A stretch of 33,851 nucleotides of DNA. Source: Shewanella waksmanii ATCC BAA-643 (GTDB lineage Bacteria; Pseudomonadota; Gammaproteobacteria; Enterobacterales; Shewanellaceae). The notes beneath the pieces were generated by a model. That model searched no databases, was not told the DNA's origin, and worked only from the letters and a program-made list of their open reading frames with translations. A program made the translations under genes and the position numbers. Shown here piece after piece: positions 16,031 through 24,927 of this stretch (position 1 is the stretch's first letter; every line of letters begins with the position of its first letter). The stretch lies in the NCBI RefSeq assembly GCF_000518805.1, contig NZ_JAEH01000031.1, forward strand, positions 36,695 to 70,545, read 5' to 3'.

Positions 16031-16630
16031 TCAAAGTGACTCTGCATTAGGCCGATAAGGTTCTTCGCGCAATAGATGGCTTATCAGCAATTTAAGATAG
16101 AACAGCGGTAAAAACCATTCCAGCCCAGCTGGCACGGTTAAGTAGTAGCTTGAAAGCACAATACTGCTCGCGTAAAAGATCAGCGCCACGGGCCGTTGTA
16201 AGTACAAGTTGGTTAATAAAATCGCCATACTCGCCAGCAGCATATAACCGCCCGCAACCAGTATCCACTGGATGTCAAACTGCAAAAACGCCCAGCTAAA
16301 TAGCGCTAGCTGTGCAAAGTGGATGCTAATAAATTGCATATGCTGCCACAATCCTTGCCCTTTTCGATGAAACCAGCGTTTTGCCGTCGACGTAGCATTA
16401 GTGATAATTCCACCGACAATATCCACGGTTAATATCACTGCAATAATCACTTGCCAAACCTGCCAATCCCATTGACCTAGATAAACACAGGCTAACAGCA
16501 CGCCCGCTGCCAGTAGCGGCACAATCGACTGCAAATACTTCTCTGCAGCGGTTGCCCCAGGACCGATTAATTTATCAATGTTGGCGTTAAAACCCTTACG
16601 TAATGGCGGAGTTGACCACTCAATTTTCAT
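16031..16630 (-). CDS. Multi-pass membrane protein, first gene of the TetR-controlled operon
   Basis: 199 residues with about five or six membrane helices: YLQSIVPLLAAGVLLACVYL, VWQVIIAVILTVDIVGGI, a helix around FAQLALFSWAFL, WILVAGGYMLLASMAILL, and two near the C-terminus. The stretch VDIVGGIITNATSTAKRW(F)H is the most conserved-looking motif. Family not recognised. ATG 16630 is preferred over ATG 16654, because the latter sits inside the operator dyad at 16646-16659 and would require the operator to be translated. The next gene follows after 17 bp. Confidence 0.65.
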   Translation of the reverse strand: MKIEWSTPPLRKGFNANIDKLIGPGATAAEKYLQSIVPLLAAGVLLACVYLGQWDWQVWQVIIAVILTVDIVGGIITNATSTAKRWFHRKGQGLWQHMQFISIHFAQLALFSWAFLQFDIQWILVAGGYMLLASMAILLTNLYLQRPVALIFYASSIVLSSYYLTVPAGLEWFLPLFYLKLLISHLLREEPYRPNAESL

Positions 16631-16645
16631 GTTTTCACCCAAAAT

Positions 16646-16659
16646 AGACCACATGGTCT
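16646..16659. promoter_or_regulatory. TetR-type operator 1
   Basis: AGACCA-CA-TGGTCT is a 6+2+6 inverted repeat just upstream of the membrane-protein start. It shares the GACC/GGTC half-sites with operator 2, consistent with one repressor recognising both. Confidence 0.6.
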
Positions 16660-16700
16660 TTTTAAAGTAGCGTAAAAATTGACCGGAGTAAAGTTTTATT

Positions 16701-16712
16701 GACCGAGCGGTC
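16701..16712. promoter_or_regulatory. TetR-type operator 2 overlapping the tetR promoter
   Basis: GACCG-AG-CGGTC is a 5+2+5 dyad. Downstream, TGATATAAT (16727-16735) is an extended -10 with a perfect TATAAT; the operator covers its -35 position. This predicts autorepression. A further GACCG half-site lies at 16681-16685. Confidence 0.6.
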
Positions 16713-16753
16713 TAAATAAATAATACTGATATAATCACCGAACTTCCGCACCT

Positions 16754-17329
16754 ATGTCAGCACAGAGCTCAGCTATGCCAAAGATCGTCGACCACAATGA
16801 GAAACGCCTACATATCGCCATGAAAGCCACTGAGATATTTTTGCAACAGGGGTATAAAAACGTGGGCATGCGACAGCTATGCGAATACCTCGGTATGAGT
16901 AAGAGTGCGGTTTATCATTACTACAAAAGCAAAGATGAGCTGTTTATTGCGGCCACAGAAGCGATCATTAATTATGATGCCAGCGCATTTGCAAGCCCAG
17001 TCTTGACAGCGGATGCCACCCGACAACAAAGAGTCGACAACTTTATCAGTTTATTCGCAATGCTCGCGCCGAGATTTTTTCAAGAAATGAAACTGGTTGC
17101 GGACTATATGGAAGTGATTGGCCTAGACAACGTCAGCGATGATCCCTGTATGAACATCGCCAATGACAAGTATCTTAGATTGCTATCCGACTACGTTAGC
17201 GCCGAACATTCAGCGCCGTTATACACCTTACTGCTTGGCCTATTGAACCATCAATTGATGCTAGGTAAACCATTGGCGCCCTATTATATTGCTGAGCAAG
17301 TGGGCTACTGTTTAGCGCAACCAAGTTAA
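16754..17329 (+). CDS. TetR-family transcriptional repressor
   Basis: 191 residues. The N-terminal HTH of the family is clear: AMKATEIFLQQGYKNVGMRQ, then LCEYLGMSKSAVYHYYKSKDELF (residues about 20-70). The variable C-terminal ligand and dimerisation half follows. The start at 16754 gives seven extra residues over ATG 16775; neither has a strong ribosome site, so the exact start is uncertain. It is divergent from the membrane-protein/NmrA operon, with two related dyads between them, the usual local-repressor arrangement. Ligand unknown. Confidence 0.85.
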   Translation: MSAQSSAMPKIVDHNEKRLHIAMKATEIFLQQGYKNVGMRQLCEYLGMSKSAVYHYYKSKDELFIAATEAIINYDASAFASPVLTADATRQQRVDNFISLFAMLAPRFFQEMKLVADYMEVIGLDNVSDDPCMNIANDKYLRLLSDYVSAEHSAPLYTLLLGLLNHQLMLGKPLAPYYIAEQVGYCLAQPS

Positions 17330-17346
17330 CATCATCATTTTATATT

Positions 17347-17376
17347 GGTGAGTTACCACAATATTGTTAACTCACC
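17347..17376. terminator. Stem-loop between convergent genes
   Basis: GGTGAGTTA (17347-17355) and TAACTCACC (17368-17376) form a perfect 9-bp stem between the 3' ends of tetR and the lipoprotein gene. There is no T-run, but the convergent position suggests a bidirectional terminator. Confidence 0.45.
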
Positions 17377-17401
17377 TACCGGTTGCGATGTGTGACTGGC
17401 T

Positions 17402-17845
17402 TTACATCACACACTCTTTGGCTGCCTCGGCTTTTTCGACGCTTTTCTCAATCAAGCTCAGTGCATTTTCATCGCTAATGGAGGCGGTAACCTCATTGAT
17501 GATCTTTTCAGCCGTCGATACCGATGATGCGTCCACTAAGCAACGGTAGGCGTTGGCGATATGCTCTTTGGCTTCGGTGACAACCTGAGGGTTAGCCAGA
17601 TCAGACTCGAGCGCTTCCTGCACGCTAGAAACTAACTCTTTGGCCTTATCTGCAGCATCACCAAATTGGCCGAGGTTCAGCTCATCTAAGTTAAACTGTT
17701 CTAGGTCGATAGCTTCCATTTTCTGCTGAACACTATCTACCGCTTCATTGGCAGCTTGTTGCGCATCATCAATCGCTTTGGCGGCATCTTCACAGCCGAT
17801 CAGTGCGCCGCCACACATCATCGCTAACATTAACTTTTTCATCAT
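17402..17845 (-). CDS. Small helical lipoprotein of unknown function
   Basis: 147 residues. MMKKLMLAMMCGGALIGC is a lipoprotein signal with lipobox ALIGC (Cys18). The following residue is Glu, so outer-membrane sorting is more likely than inner-membrane retention. The mature part is Ala-, Glu- and Gln-rich with heptad-like helices (AAKAIDDAQQAANEAVDSVQ). Two late cysteines (in YRCLVDAS and AKECVM) could pair. AAAGGGA precedes the double ATG, so residue 1 or 2 may start the protein. No family recognised. Confidence 0.7.
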   Translation of the reverse strand: MMKKLMLAMMCGGALIGCEDAAKAIDDAQQAANEAVDSVQQKMEAIDLEQFNLDELNLGQFGDAADKAKELVSSVQEALESDLANPQVVTEAKEHIANAYRCLVDASSVSTAEKIINEVTASISDENALSLIEKSVEKAEAAKECVM

Positions 17846-17984
17846 CGTCCCTTTAGGTATTACTCAATTGATAGTAAGTCAACTTGGGCATGAGGCCAAC
17901 ACAAATAGTCTTAACAAGTGTTAATCAACATGGTGGCTCAGCCCTAGTACGTCAACAGCCTGCGCCCAGTGAAGATGGCTTTGC

Positions 17985-18197
17985 TTAGTCTAAGCGTTTA
18001 ATCCCTTGGCTGGCCTCTTCAAGTAATCTCTGCACACAGGACTGGCATAAGCACTGCTGTGACGGCAAGTTACGCCCGGCCAGTGTCGCTTTAGCTGGAA
18101 ACGTTTGCTGCATACACCAACACTGTGCAGCGGGTTGTTGCTGCGTTAAGGCGCAGCGGTTATCTTGCTGGCATAACGGACATATTGATGATGACAT
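17985..18197 (-). CDS. Cysteine-rich CWC-family protein
   Basis: 70 residues with the pattern CPLCQQDNRCA, CWCMQQTFP and CLCQSCVQRL. The CWC triplet and paired CxC/CxxC motifs fit the Cys-rich CWC family of small putative zinc proteins of unknown function. Eight of the 70 residues are cysteine. AAGGA lies upstream of the start on the minus strand. It stands alone between the lipoprotein gene and metF. Confidence 0.75.
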   Translation of the reverse strand: MSSSICPLCQQDNRCALTQQQPAAQCWCMQQTFPAKATLAGRNLPSQQCLCQSCVQRLLEEASQGIKRLD

Positions 18198-18323
18198 AAT
18201 ATCCTTAAGCTAATCCATTGTTAGCAAGTTGATTAAGCACTGCGGCGGTTCATAGTCGATAAGTATAGAGTATCGATATTAACCGCTTAGGAGTAATGCC
18301 ATTCTACCTGCCTTGATAGAGAC

Positions 18324-18349
18324 AAAAAACCTCGCACGGTGGCGAGGTT
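18324..18349 (-). terminator. Intrinsic terminator of metF
   Basis: On the minus strand AACCTCGC pairs with GCGAGGTT over a 6-base loop and runs into TTTTTT (18329-18324). It lies 28 bases past the metF stop. Confidence 0.9.
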
Positions 18350-18376
18350 TGAGTATTCATAGATGCAAATTGCCTG

Positions 18377-19291
<915 letters not shown>

Positions 19292-19302
19292 TTAATTACA
19301 CA

Positions 19303-19334
19303 TGGACGTTTGGACGTCTATATGTCCATATACT
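19303..19334 (-). promoter_or_regulatory. MetJ operator of metF (four 8-bp boxes)
   Basis: Consecutive octamers TGGACGTT, TGGACGTC, TATATGTC and CATATACT approximate the AGACGTCT met box in tandem. Box 2 fits best. The position upstream of metF and the presence of metJ in the same cluster support the call. Confidence 0.8.
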
Positions 19335-19413
19335 AGAGAAACTGAGGTTGAAGTCAAGCGTAAAAATGCCTGATTGGTGAAATATCTATTCATTAGACAG
19401 TACAACGATTGGT

Positions 19414-19428
19414 TTATACTGATTGGTA
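19414..19428 (-). repeat. Solo terminal repeat abutting the MITE
   Basis: TTATACTGATTGGTA is identical to the right terminal repeat of the element at 19432-19743. It sits directly to its left, separated by TTA. With the left terminal repeat it makes a 37-base palindrome (18-bp arms, 19412-19448). It looks like the remaining end of another copy. Confidence 0.75.
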
Positions 19429-19431
19429 TTA

Positions 19432-19743
19432 TACCAATCAGTATAAACATTTAGTCACTCAGCGAGAGTTTAGCGGTACTGAGGCAAGGTCCTTAAATGC
19501 TCCTGCATTAATGACATTCACCACATCCATGTGGCTTGCAACGAGTGAAGAGCATAGTTGTTCTACGGTTAAGCTCGTTAACTCCGCATCAGAACCGCTA
19601 AAACTCGCCATTGTGGCGCGTTTTTGGCTACCTACTTCTGCGTTGAATAATTTCACAAGGGAACAACCATTGTTTCAATTATTCGCCTTGAATTAGTTTG
19701 CCAAAAGCGCGCTGAGTTGATCAAATTCTTATACTGATTGGTA
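19432..19743. mobile_element. MITE-like element, 312 bp
   Basis: Perfect 15-bp terminal inverted repeats TACCAATCAGTATAA (19432-19446) and TTATACTGATTGGTA (19729-19743) bound the element. A TTA triplet flanks both ends (19429-19431, 19744-19746), as expected of a short target-site duplication. No transposase is encoded. A 65-codon frame from a GTG at 19656 runs on the minus strand to 19459. It reads like fluent protein (VEQLCSSLVASHMDVVNVIN) but has no ribosome site. The element separates metF from metL. Mobilisation would need a transposase elsewhere in the genome. Confidence 0.7.
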
Positions 19744-19771
19744 TTACTGACCTTAGCGGGAAAATGGCATA

Positions 19772-19796
19772 AAAAAGGATGCCGCAGCATCCTTTT
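19772..19796 (-). terminator. Intrinsic terminator of metBL
   Basis: AAAAGGATGC and GCATCCTTTT form a 10-bp stem with a 4-base loop and a T-run on the minus strand, 15 bases past the metL stop. Confidence 0.9.
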
Positions 19797-19811
19797 CAAT
19801 AGTTTGTATCG

Positions 19812-22205
19812 CTACTCTTGGAGTAGATCGCGACAGATCTGCGCCAGATCCGACTGCACCGCAGCCGCCGTGACCTCTCGGCCCGCACCCGGTCCGCGAA
19901 TAATTAACGGGTTGTCTTGGTAGAACGCACTGCGCACCACAAACACGTTATCTCCCGGTGTGAGGTTGGCATAAGCATGATCCCTATCAACCCACTGGAT
20001 ACCAACGGCCGCTTTAAGCTCGCCATCGATTTGATCCAACGAGGCAACATAACGCAACACTTTATCTTGCTCGGCAGCCGCTTGGAATTGCTGCAGCATC
20101 TGCGCATCCAGTTCACCAATACGTTCGATAAATTGCTCAGTAGAAATATCAACCAGCTCGGGTGGGACTAAAGAATTAAGTTCAATATCCTCGAGCTCAA
20201 TTTCATGGCCAATCTCGCGAGCTAAAATAAGCAGTTTGCGCTGCATATCACGGCCGGAGAGATCATCGCGAGGATCGGGCTCTGTGATGCCTAAACCTTT
20301 GGCTTCTAACACCAACTGCGAAAACGGCTTGCTGGCATCAAAATGCTCAAACAGCCAACATAGGGTGCCAGAGAAAATCCCGCCAACCGCTTCAATTGAA
20401 TCCCCGCTGTTATGCAGATCATTGAGCGCATGCTGTACCGGCAGCCCGGCACCGCAACTGGCATTGTAACGCCAAAATAAGCGACGATTACCCAGCTGCT
20501 GCTTCAGTTCACGATAAAACGCCAGTGGGCCAGAACCGGCTAACTTGTTGGCACTGACCACATGGATTCCGCGGGCAAAAAACGCAGGATATTGCAGGGT
20601 TAAATCTGCGCTAGCACTGATATCGAGCGCGACAATCTCATCGCACTCTAGGCCTTGTAGCTTGTCAAACAACTGGCTGTATTGCCAAGCTTCAGCTTCG
20701 CTATCAAACCGCTGTTGCCAACTGTCTAGGTCAATGTCGGTATCTGATAGCAGTGCCTTGCGCGAGCTGAGCAAACCGATGAGTTCAACGCTGGCTTCTA
20801 ACTCTTTATTGAGGTTAGGTCTGGCCTGTTTAAACAGATCAATCCACGCTTCGCCGATATTACCCACACCCAACAGCAGCACGCCAATGCGTTTTCTTGG
20901 CCCAGCACAGCGACGATGCACCTTTTGGGTCAACAGGTTAACCTGTGACTTCGGCACTAAGGTGACTAAGCTTAAGCCATCATTGCACAGTGGCCGAGCT
21001 TCGCGACTCAACAAGCGGGCAAAACCACGACGATACAAATTGGCATCAGCGCTCACTAACGCCACTAAGCCTAAATCTTGCTTCACTGATACTTCGCTAA
21101 CGGCCAATTCGCTGCTGTTAGACTCAATCACTGCCAGCGCTTGTTTCTCGTTTTCATGGGTAAAAGCTAGCTCAACACGGTTTTGCGTGAGCGGCCAATG
21201 CGCTAAAGGCGTAAGCCCTGCTTGAGCAAAGCTTGCTAGCAGCTGTGGCAGTGGTGCACGGGCGGTTAATTGCAGTAATGACACCGAAGGTAAGCTAGTC
21301 ACCACAGGCGCACTTGCTTGCGAGCTTTTCGGGGCAATTAAGGTAAAGTCAGTATGCGGTGCGTAACTTGAACGTACCGCTAAGCTAACCTCTGTATCAA
21401 ACAGCGGCTGTAAGGTGCGATTATGCAACACAGGAGAGCCTAAATGCGCTAAACGGTTAGCTTCGGTTAACGACATGCTCTTAAGTAGTTTGGCATCATT
21501 GATACGGTTAGGGTCTGCATTGAACACCCCCTCCACATCGGTCCAGATAGTGACGCGTTCAATATCCGCTAAGCTTGCTAACAATGTGGCACTGAAGTCT
21601 GAGCCATTACGGCCTAGCAGTAAGGTATCGCCACTGTCGTTGGCACAAATAAATCCGGTGATTACAATTCGTTGATTGGGGTGAGCGCTCAGCGCGGCCT
21701 GCACTTTGTCTTTCGACTCTTGCAACCGAATTTGCGGCACCGCTGCTTCATCAGCCACGAGTAAAGTGCGCGCGTCTACATCAACAGCCGCCACGCCAGA
21801 TTCACGTAGCAATGCCGCCAATAAACAAGACGACCAGCGTTCACCAAAACTCACCACTTGGTTGCTTTGATATTCACTTAAGCGCTCTAATGACAACAAG
21901 CTGATTAGCGTTGCTTTGTCGGTGGCTAAACGTTCACGTAGGCTGCGGGCTTGCTCATTGGATAGCAGTTGTTCAATCAGGTTTTGCTGATAACTCATCA
22001 GCACCTGCAGCTCTTCTTGCCACAGTTCACCGTTGTCACGTAGCGTAAGCAGTTTATAGAGAAAATTAGTACTCTTGCCCGCTGCTGATACCACAATTAA
22101 ATCATCGCTGTGACCATGAGTCAGCAAAATATGCGCGACACGGCGATAGCAATCAGCGTCAGCTAGGCTAGAACCACCAAATTTATGTAAATGACATCGT
22201 GTCAT
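19812..22205 (-). CDS. metL: Bifunctional aspartokinase II / homoserine dehydrogenase II
   Basis: Catalyses the first (aspartate phosphorylation) and third (aspartate-semialdehyde reduction) steps towards homoserine and methionine. 797 residues. The aspartokinase domain starts LHKFGGSSLADADCYRRVA, with LLLGRNGSDFSATLLA and VTIWTDVEGVFNADPN. A linker around 300-430 follows. The homoserine dehydrogenase half opens with RIGVLLLGVGNIGEAWIDLF (about 438 on) and has VSANKLAGSGPLAFY and GTLCWLFEHF. It lies 22 bp downstream of metB, giving the metBL operon, and shares MetJ control. GGAG lies upstream of the ATG. The MetL rather than ThrA assignment rests on the metB pairing. Confidence 0.95.
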   Translation of the reverse strand: MTRCHLHKFGGSSLADADCYRRVAHILLTHGHSDDLIVVSAAGKSTNFLYKLLTLRDNGELWQEELQVLMSYQQNLIEQLLSNEQARSLRERLATDKATLISLLSLERLSEYQSNQVVSFGERWSSCLLAALLRESGVAAVDVDARTLLVADEAAVPQIRLQESKDKVQAALSAHPNQRIVITGFICANDSGDTLLLGRNGSDFSATLLASLADIERVTIWTDVEGVFNADPNRINDAKLLKSMSLTEANRLAHLGSPVLHNRTLQPLFDTEVSLAVRSSYAPHTDFTLIAPKSSQASAPVVTSLPSVSLLQLTARAPLPQLLASFAQAGLTPLAHWPLTQNRVELAFTHENEKQALAVIESNSSELAVSEVSVKQDLGLVALVSADANLYRRGFARLLSREARPLCNDGLSLVTLVPKSQVNLLTQKVHRRCAGPRKRIGVLLLGVGNIGEAWIDLFKQARPNLNKELEASVELIGLLSSRKALLSDTDIDLDSWQQRFDSEAEAWQYSQLFDKLQGLECDEIVALDISASADLTLQYPAFFARGIHVVSANKLAGSGPLAFYRELKQQLGNRRLFWRYNASCGAGLPVQHALNDLHNSGDSIEAVGGIFSGTLCWLFEHFDASKPFSQLVLEAKGLGITEPDPRDDLSGRDMQRKLLILAREIGHEIELEDIELNSLVPPELVDISTEQFIERIGELDAQMLQQFQAAAEQDKVLRYVASLDQIDGELKAAVGIQWVDRDHAYANLTPGDNVFVVRSAFYQDNPLIIRGPGAGREVTAAAVQSDLAQICRDLLQE

Positions 22206-22227
22206 CTGTTACTCCTACTAAACGAGC

Positions 22228-23397
22228 TTAACAACTAGCCGCATTGGCGGCATCTAACGCTGCGCTGATATCAGCCACTAAATCTTCGCCATCTTCAATA
22301 CCGACAGATAAACGGATGAGGGTATCGTGTACGCCCGCTTCTGCGCGCGCCTGTGCATCCATCGCTCGGTGTGTCATGGTGGCAGGCACAGCCACTAAGC
22401 TTTCCACACCGCCTAAACTTTCGGCCACAGAGAAATAGTTTAACGCATCCAGGAAGGCAACAAGTTGCGCTTCGCCACCTTTTAATTCAAAACTGAGCAT
22501 GGCACCAAAGCCTGCTTGTTGTTTAGCCGCAATTTTATGTCCAGGGTGATCAGGCAAACCTGGGTAGTACACAGTATCAACCGCATCATGACGTGTTAAT
22601 ACGGCCAGGACTTTCTCTGCATTAGCTTGGTGCTCGCGAATACGCACGGCTAAGGTGCGTATACCGCGCAATGTCAGGTAACTATCAAAAGCAGATCCAG
22701 TTAACCCTAAAGTATTTGACCACCAGTGCAGTAACTCGCCCACTTCTGCATCTTTAGCCACCACGGCACCACCGACAACATCACTGTGGCCGTTGATATA
22801 TTTAGTGGTTGAGTGGATCACAATATCAGCACCCAATAACAAAGGCTGCTGTAGGATGGGCGAAAGGAAAGTGTTGTCAACAACGACTTGAGCTCCCACG
22901 TCGTGGCTGGCCTGGGCAATCTTCTCAATATCAACAACACGTAAAAGCGGATTAGAGGGGGTTTCTAGCCACACCATTTTAGGTTTTTTACTAATAGCTT
23001 CGGCTAATGCAGCCTCATCGGTTTGATCGACAACCACTAATTTAAACGCGCCCTTTTTGGCCAAATTAGTAAACAGTCGATAACTGCCACCATAACAATC
23101 ATGGGGAACCACCAGCAGATCATCTGGCCCCAATAAGCTAGTAACTAGGGTAATGGCAGCCATACCTGTACAGGTCACAACGCCAGTCGCGCCCTTTTCC
23201 AGTTCGGCGATCGCATCACCTAAAATACAACGGGTAGGGTTACCTGAGCGACTATAGTCAAAATCGCGTGGATTTTTGTGACCATCAAATGAGTAGTTGG
23301 TAGAAAGATAAATAGGCGGTACAACTGCACCGTGCTGAGTATCGGACTCAATACCTCGACGTACTGCTGCGGTGGCCAATTTACGCTCTGTCATCAT
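22228..23397 (-). CDS. metB: Cystathionine gamma-synthase
   Basis: PLP enzyme joining an activated homoserine and cysteine to cystathionine. 389 residues, the typical length. The PLP lysine is K199 in HSTTKYINGHSDVVGG. DYSRSGNPTR near residue 48 and the TGMAAIT stretch bind the cofactor phosphate. The end has VAESLGGVESLVAVPATMTHRAM, seen in MetB. First gene of metBL, divergent from metJ; MetJ boxes at 23430-23453 lie 32 bases from its start. A close relative such as O-acetylhomoserine sulfhydrylase or MetC cannot be formally excluded, but the gene context favours MetB. Confidence 0.93.
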   Translation of the reverse strand: MMTERKLATAAVRRGIESDTQHGAVVPPIYLSTNYSFDGHKNPRDFDYSRSGNPTRCILGDAIAELEKGATGVVTCTGMAAITLVTSLLGPDDLLVVPHDCYGGSYRLFTNLAKKGAFKLVVVDQTDEAALAEAISKKPKMVWLETPSNPLLRVVDIEKIAQASHDVGAQVVVDNTFLSPILQQPLLLGADIVIHSTTKYINGHSDVVGGAVVAKDAEVGELLHWWSNTLGLTGSAFDSYLTLRGIRTLAVRIREHQANAEKVLAVLTRHDAVDTVYYPGLPDHPGHKIAAKQQAGFGAMLSFELKGGEAQLVAFLDALNYFSVAESLGGVESLVAVPATMTHRAMDAQARAEAGVHDTLIRLSVGIEDGEDLVADISAALDAANAASC

Positions 23398-23429
23398 CTA
23401 CTCCTAAAATATGAAAATAGACACCTAAG

Positions 23430-23453
23430 AGATGTCTGGACGTCTAAATGTAC
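23430..23453 (-). promoter_or_regulatory. MetJ operator proximal to metB (three boxes)
   Basis: Tandem octamers AGATGTCT, GGACGTCT and AAATGTAC match the met box at 6-7 of 8 positions for the first two. They lie in the metB-metJ intergenic region. Confidence 0.8.
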
Positions 23454-23483
23454 CGAAGGTGGTGGCCCTCGTCAACCAATTTT

Positions 23484-23515
23484 AGCCATTTAGACGTCCA
23501 AACATGTAGAAATCT
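23484..23515. promoter_or_regulatory. Second MetJ operator in the metB-metJ region (four boxes)
   Basis: Octamers AGCCATTT, AGACGTCC, AAACATGT and AGAAATCT form a second tandem series in the middle of the region. They are placed to act on metB, on metJ, or on both. Confidence 0.65.
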
Positions 23516-23547
23516 ATTTGCAATTAACAAAAATAAGAGGCAATAAT

Positions 23548-23575
23548 TTGACTGTAGTTTGTAAGGGTATAAAAT
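23548..23575 (+). promoter_or_regulatory. Candidate metJ promoter
   Basis: TTGACT (23548-23553), 16 bases, TAAAAT (23570-23575); the predicted start falls about 27 bases ahead of the metJ ATG. The second MetJ operator lies 32 bases upstream of the -35. Confidence 0.55.
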
Positions 23576-23608
23576 CTGCCCCGAATTTGAGAATTTACAG
23601 GTGAGTCG

Positions 23609-23923
23609 ATGACTGAATGGAATGGCGATTATATAAGCCCATATGCTGAACATGGCAAAAAAAATGAACAGGTAAAAAAAATCACTGTTTCAATTCCGCT
23701 TAAGGTTTTAAAAGTATTAACTGACGAACGTACTCGCCGCCAAGTTAATAACTTACGCCATGCCACCAACAGCGAGCTGTTATGCGAAGCATTTTTACAT
23801 GCTTATACTGGCCAGCCATTGCCTAACGATGAAGACTTGTCTAAAGATAAGCCCGATAGCATGCCAGCAGAAGTGAAACGCTTGATGGACGAAATGGGCA
23901 TCGAGTGGGAAGAACTAGAATAG
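23609..23923 (+). CDS. metJ: Methionine repressor MetJ
   Basis: Ribbon-helix-helix repressor that uses S-adenosylmethionine as co-repressor; 104 residues, the standard length. The DNA-reading strand is [20 protein letters not shown], followed by [20 protein letters not shown], and the end [20 protein letters not shown] is as in other MetJ proteins. Start [21 protein letters not shown] with GGTGAG 6 bases upstream. Divergent from metBL, the conserved arrangement, and presumably acting on the boxes upstream of metB and metF in this window. Confidence 0.97.
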   Translation: MTEWNGDYISPYAEHGKKNEQVKKITVSIPLKVLKVLTDERTRRQVNNLRHATNSELLCEAFLHAYTGQPLPNDEDLSKDKPDSMPAEVKRLMDEMGIEWEELE

Positions 23924-23959
23924 ATCAACCGCGTTTGCTCTAGTTTACCTACTGAGTTT

Positions 23960-23993
23960 GAAATGTTAGCCAGGCCATCTCGGCTGACGTTTC
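23960..23993 (+). terminator. Stem-loop downstream of metJ
   Basis: GAAATGTTAGCC and GGCTGACGTTTC form a 12-bp stem (two G-U pairs) with a 10-base loop, 36 bases after the metJ stop. No T-run follows, so termination efficiency is doubtful. Confidence 0.4.
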
Positions 23994-24103
23994 AACCTGT
24001 TCACGTTCCACGTTTTAGTTTTCCACCGCAGCCAATCACAGCAAATAGTCGTACTGAAAGATCAGGCTCTAACTGATCGCTCATTTATCTGCAGAGGCGC
24101 TCT

Positions 24104-24844
24104 ATGTTCGACTTGATTGATCCGACAACCTTATTACTCGCCTCATTGATTATTTTTGCTGGCGCGTTAACCCAGAGCCTCATTGGGTTCGGCTTAGCCG
24201 TGGTAGCCTCGCCTTTGCTGTATCTGGTCGATCCCCAGCTTGTGCCTGCGCCGGTGATTTTGATGGGCTTTTCTATTTCTCTACTCACTTTGATGCGAGA
24301 GCGCGCCTCGCTGCAGTTTAATGGTCTTCAATATGCTTTGTTGGGGCGTGTGCCCGGTGGCTTTATTGGCGCAGCCCTACTGCTGTTTGCCCCGGCGCCT
24401 ATATTGGGATTAGCCATTGCCGCCATTGTATTAGTTGCGGTATTGCTCAGTGTGTTGCGGTTTAATTTGGCAATTAACAAACAGAGCTTATTTGCTGCGG
24501 GCGTATTATCTGGGGTGTTTGGTAATATCGCTGCCATTGGTGGGCCGCCGATGGCGATATTGCTTGCTGGTAAAGATGCCAAACAGTTTCGTGCTGCCCT
24601 GTCAGCATTTTTCATTTTCAGTTCGATGATTGCACTGGCTATTTTGGCTGTCACAGGCCTGCTCACTTGGCAACATATCAGTGTGTCGGTGTTACTGCTG
24701 CCATCGGTCGTACTTGGCTATCTAGCGGCAAATCGAATGGTGGGCCATGTCGATAAAGACAAAACTCGTTCAATGACGTTACTGTTATGCTCGCTCAGTG
24801 CATTGATATTAATTGCAAAATCAATATTTGAACTCGCGAGCTAA
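24104..24844 (+). CDS. TauE/SafE-family membrane permease
   Basis: 246 residues with about eight membrane helices. Two glycine-rich repeats typical of the family are visible: QSLIGFGLAVVASPLLYL near residue 25 and GVFGNIAAIGGPPMAILL near 140. The family exports sulfite, sulfoacetate or other organic anions. Closeness to the methionine cluster makes a sulfur compound plausible but does not show it; no met box was seen in 23994-24103. Start ATG 24104 gives a normal N-terminus, with a weak GAGGCG upstream. Confidence 0.85.
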   Translation: MFDLIDPTTLLLASLIIFAGALTQSLIGFGLAVVASPLLYLVDPQLVPAPVILMGFSISLLTLMRERASLQFNGLQYALLGRVPGGFIGAALLLFAPAPILGLAIAAIVLVAVLLSVLRFNLAINKQSLFAAGVLSGVFGNIAAIGGPPMAILLAGKDAKQFRAALSAFFIFSSMIALAILAVTGLLTWQHISVSVLLLPSVVLGYLAANRMVGHVDKDKTRSMTLLLCSLSALILIAKSIFELAS

Positions 24845-24927
24845 GCCGCGATTATCGAGTAGCTGAATCACAGACGACAAGCAGCCTCGTGGCGACACTG
24901 ACTTTATCGTGACGTCTTACTGGTGAG

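Noticed and set aside
19409..19696. 95-codon plus-strand frame near metF
   Set aside because: It begins in the solo terminal repeat and crosses the MITE; no ribosome site and a composition unlike coding sequence.
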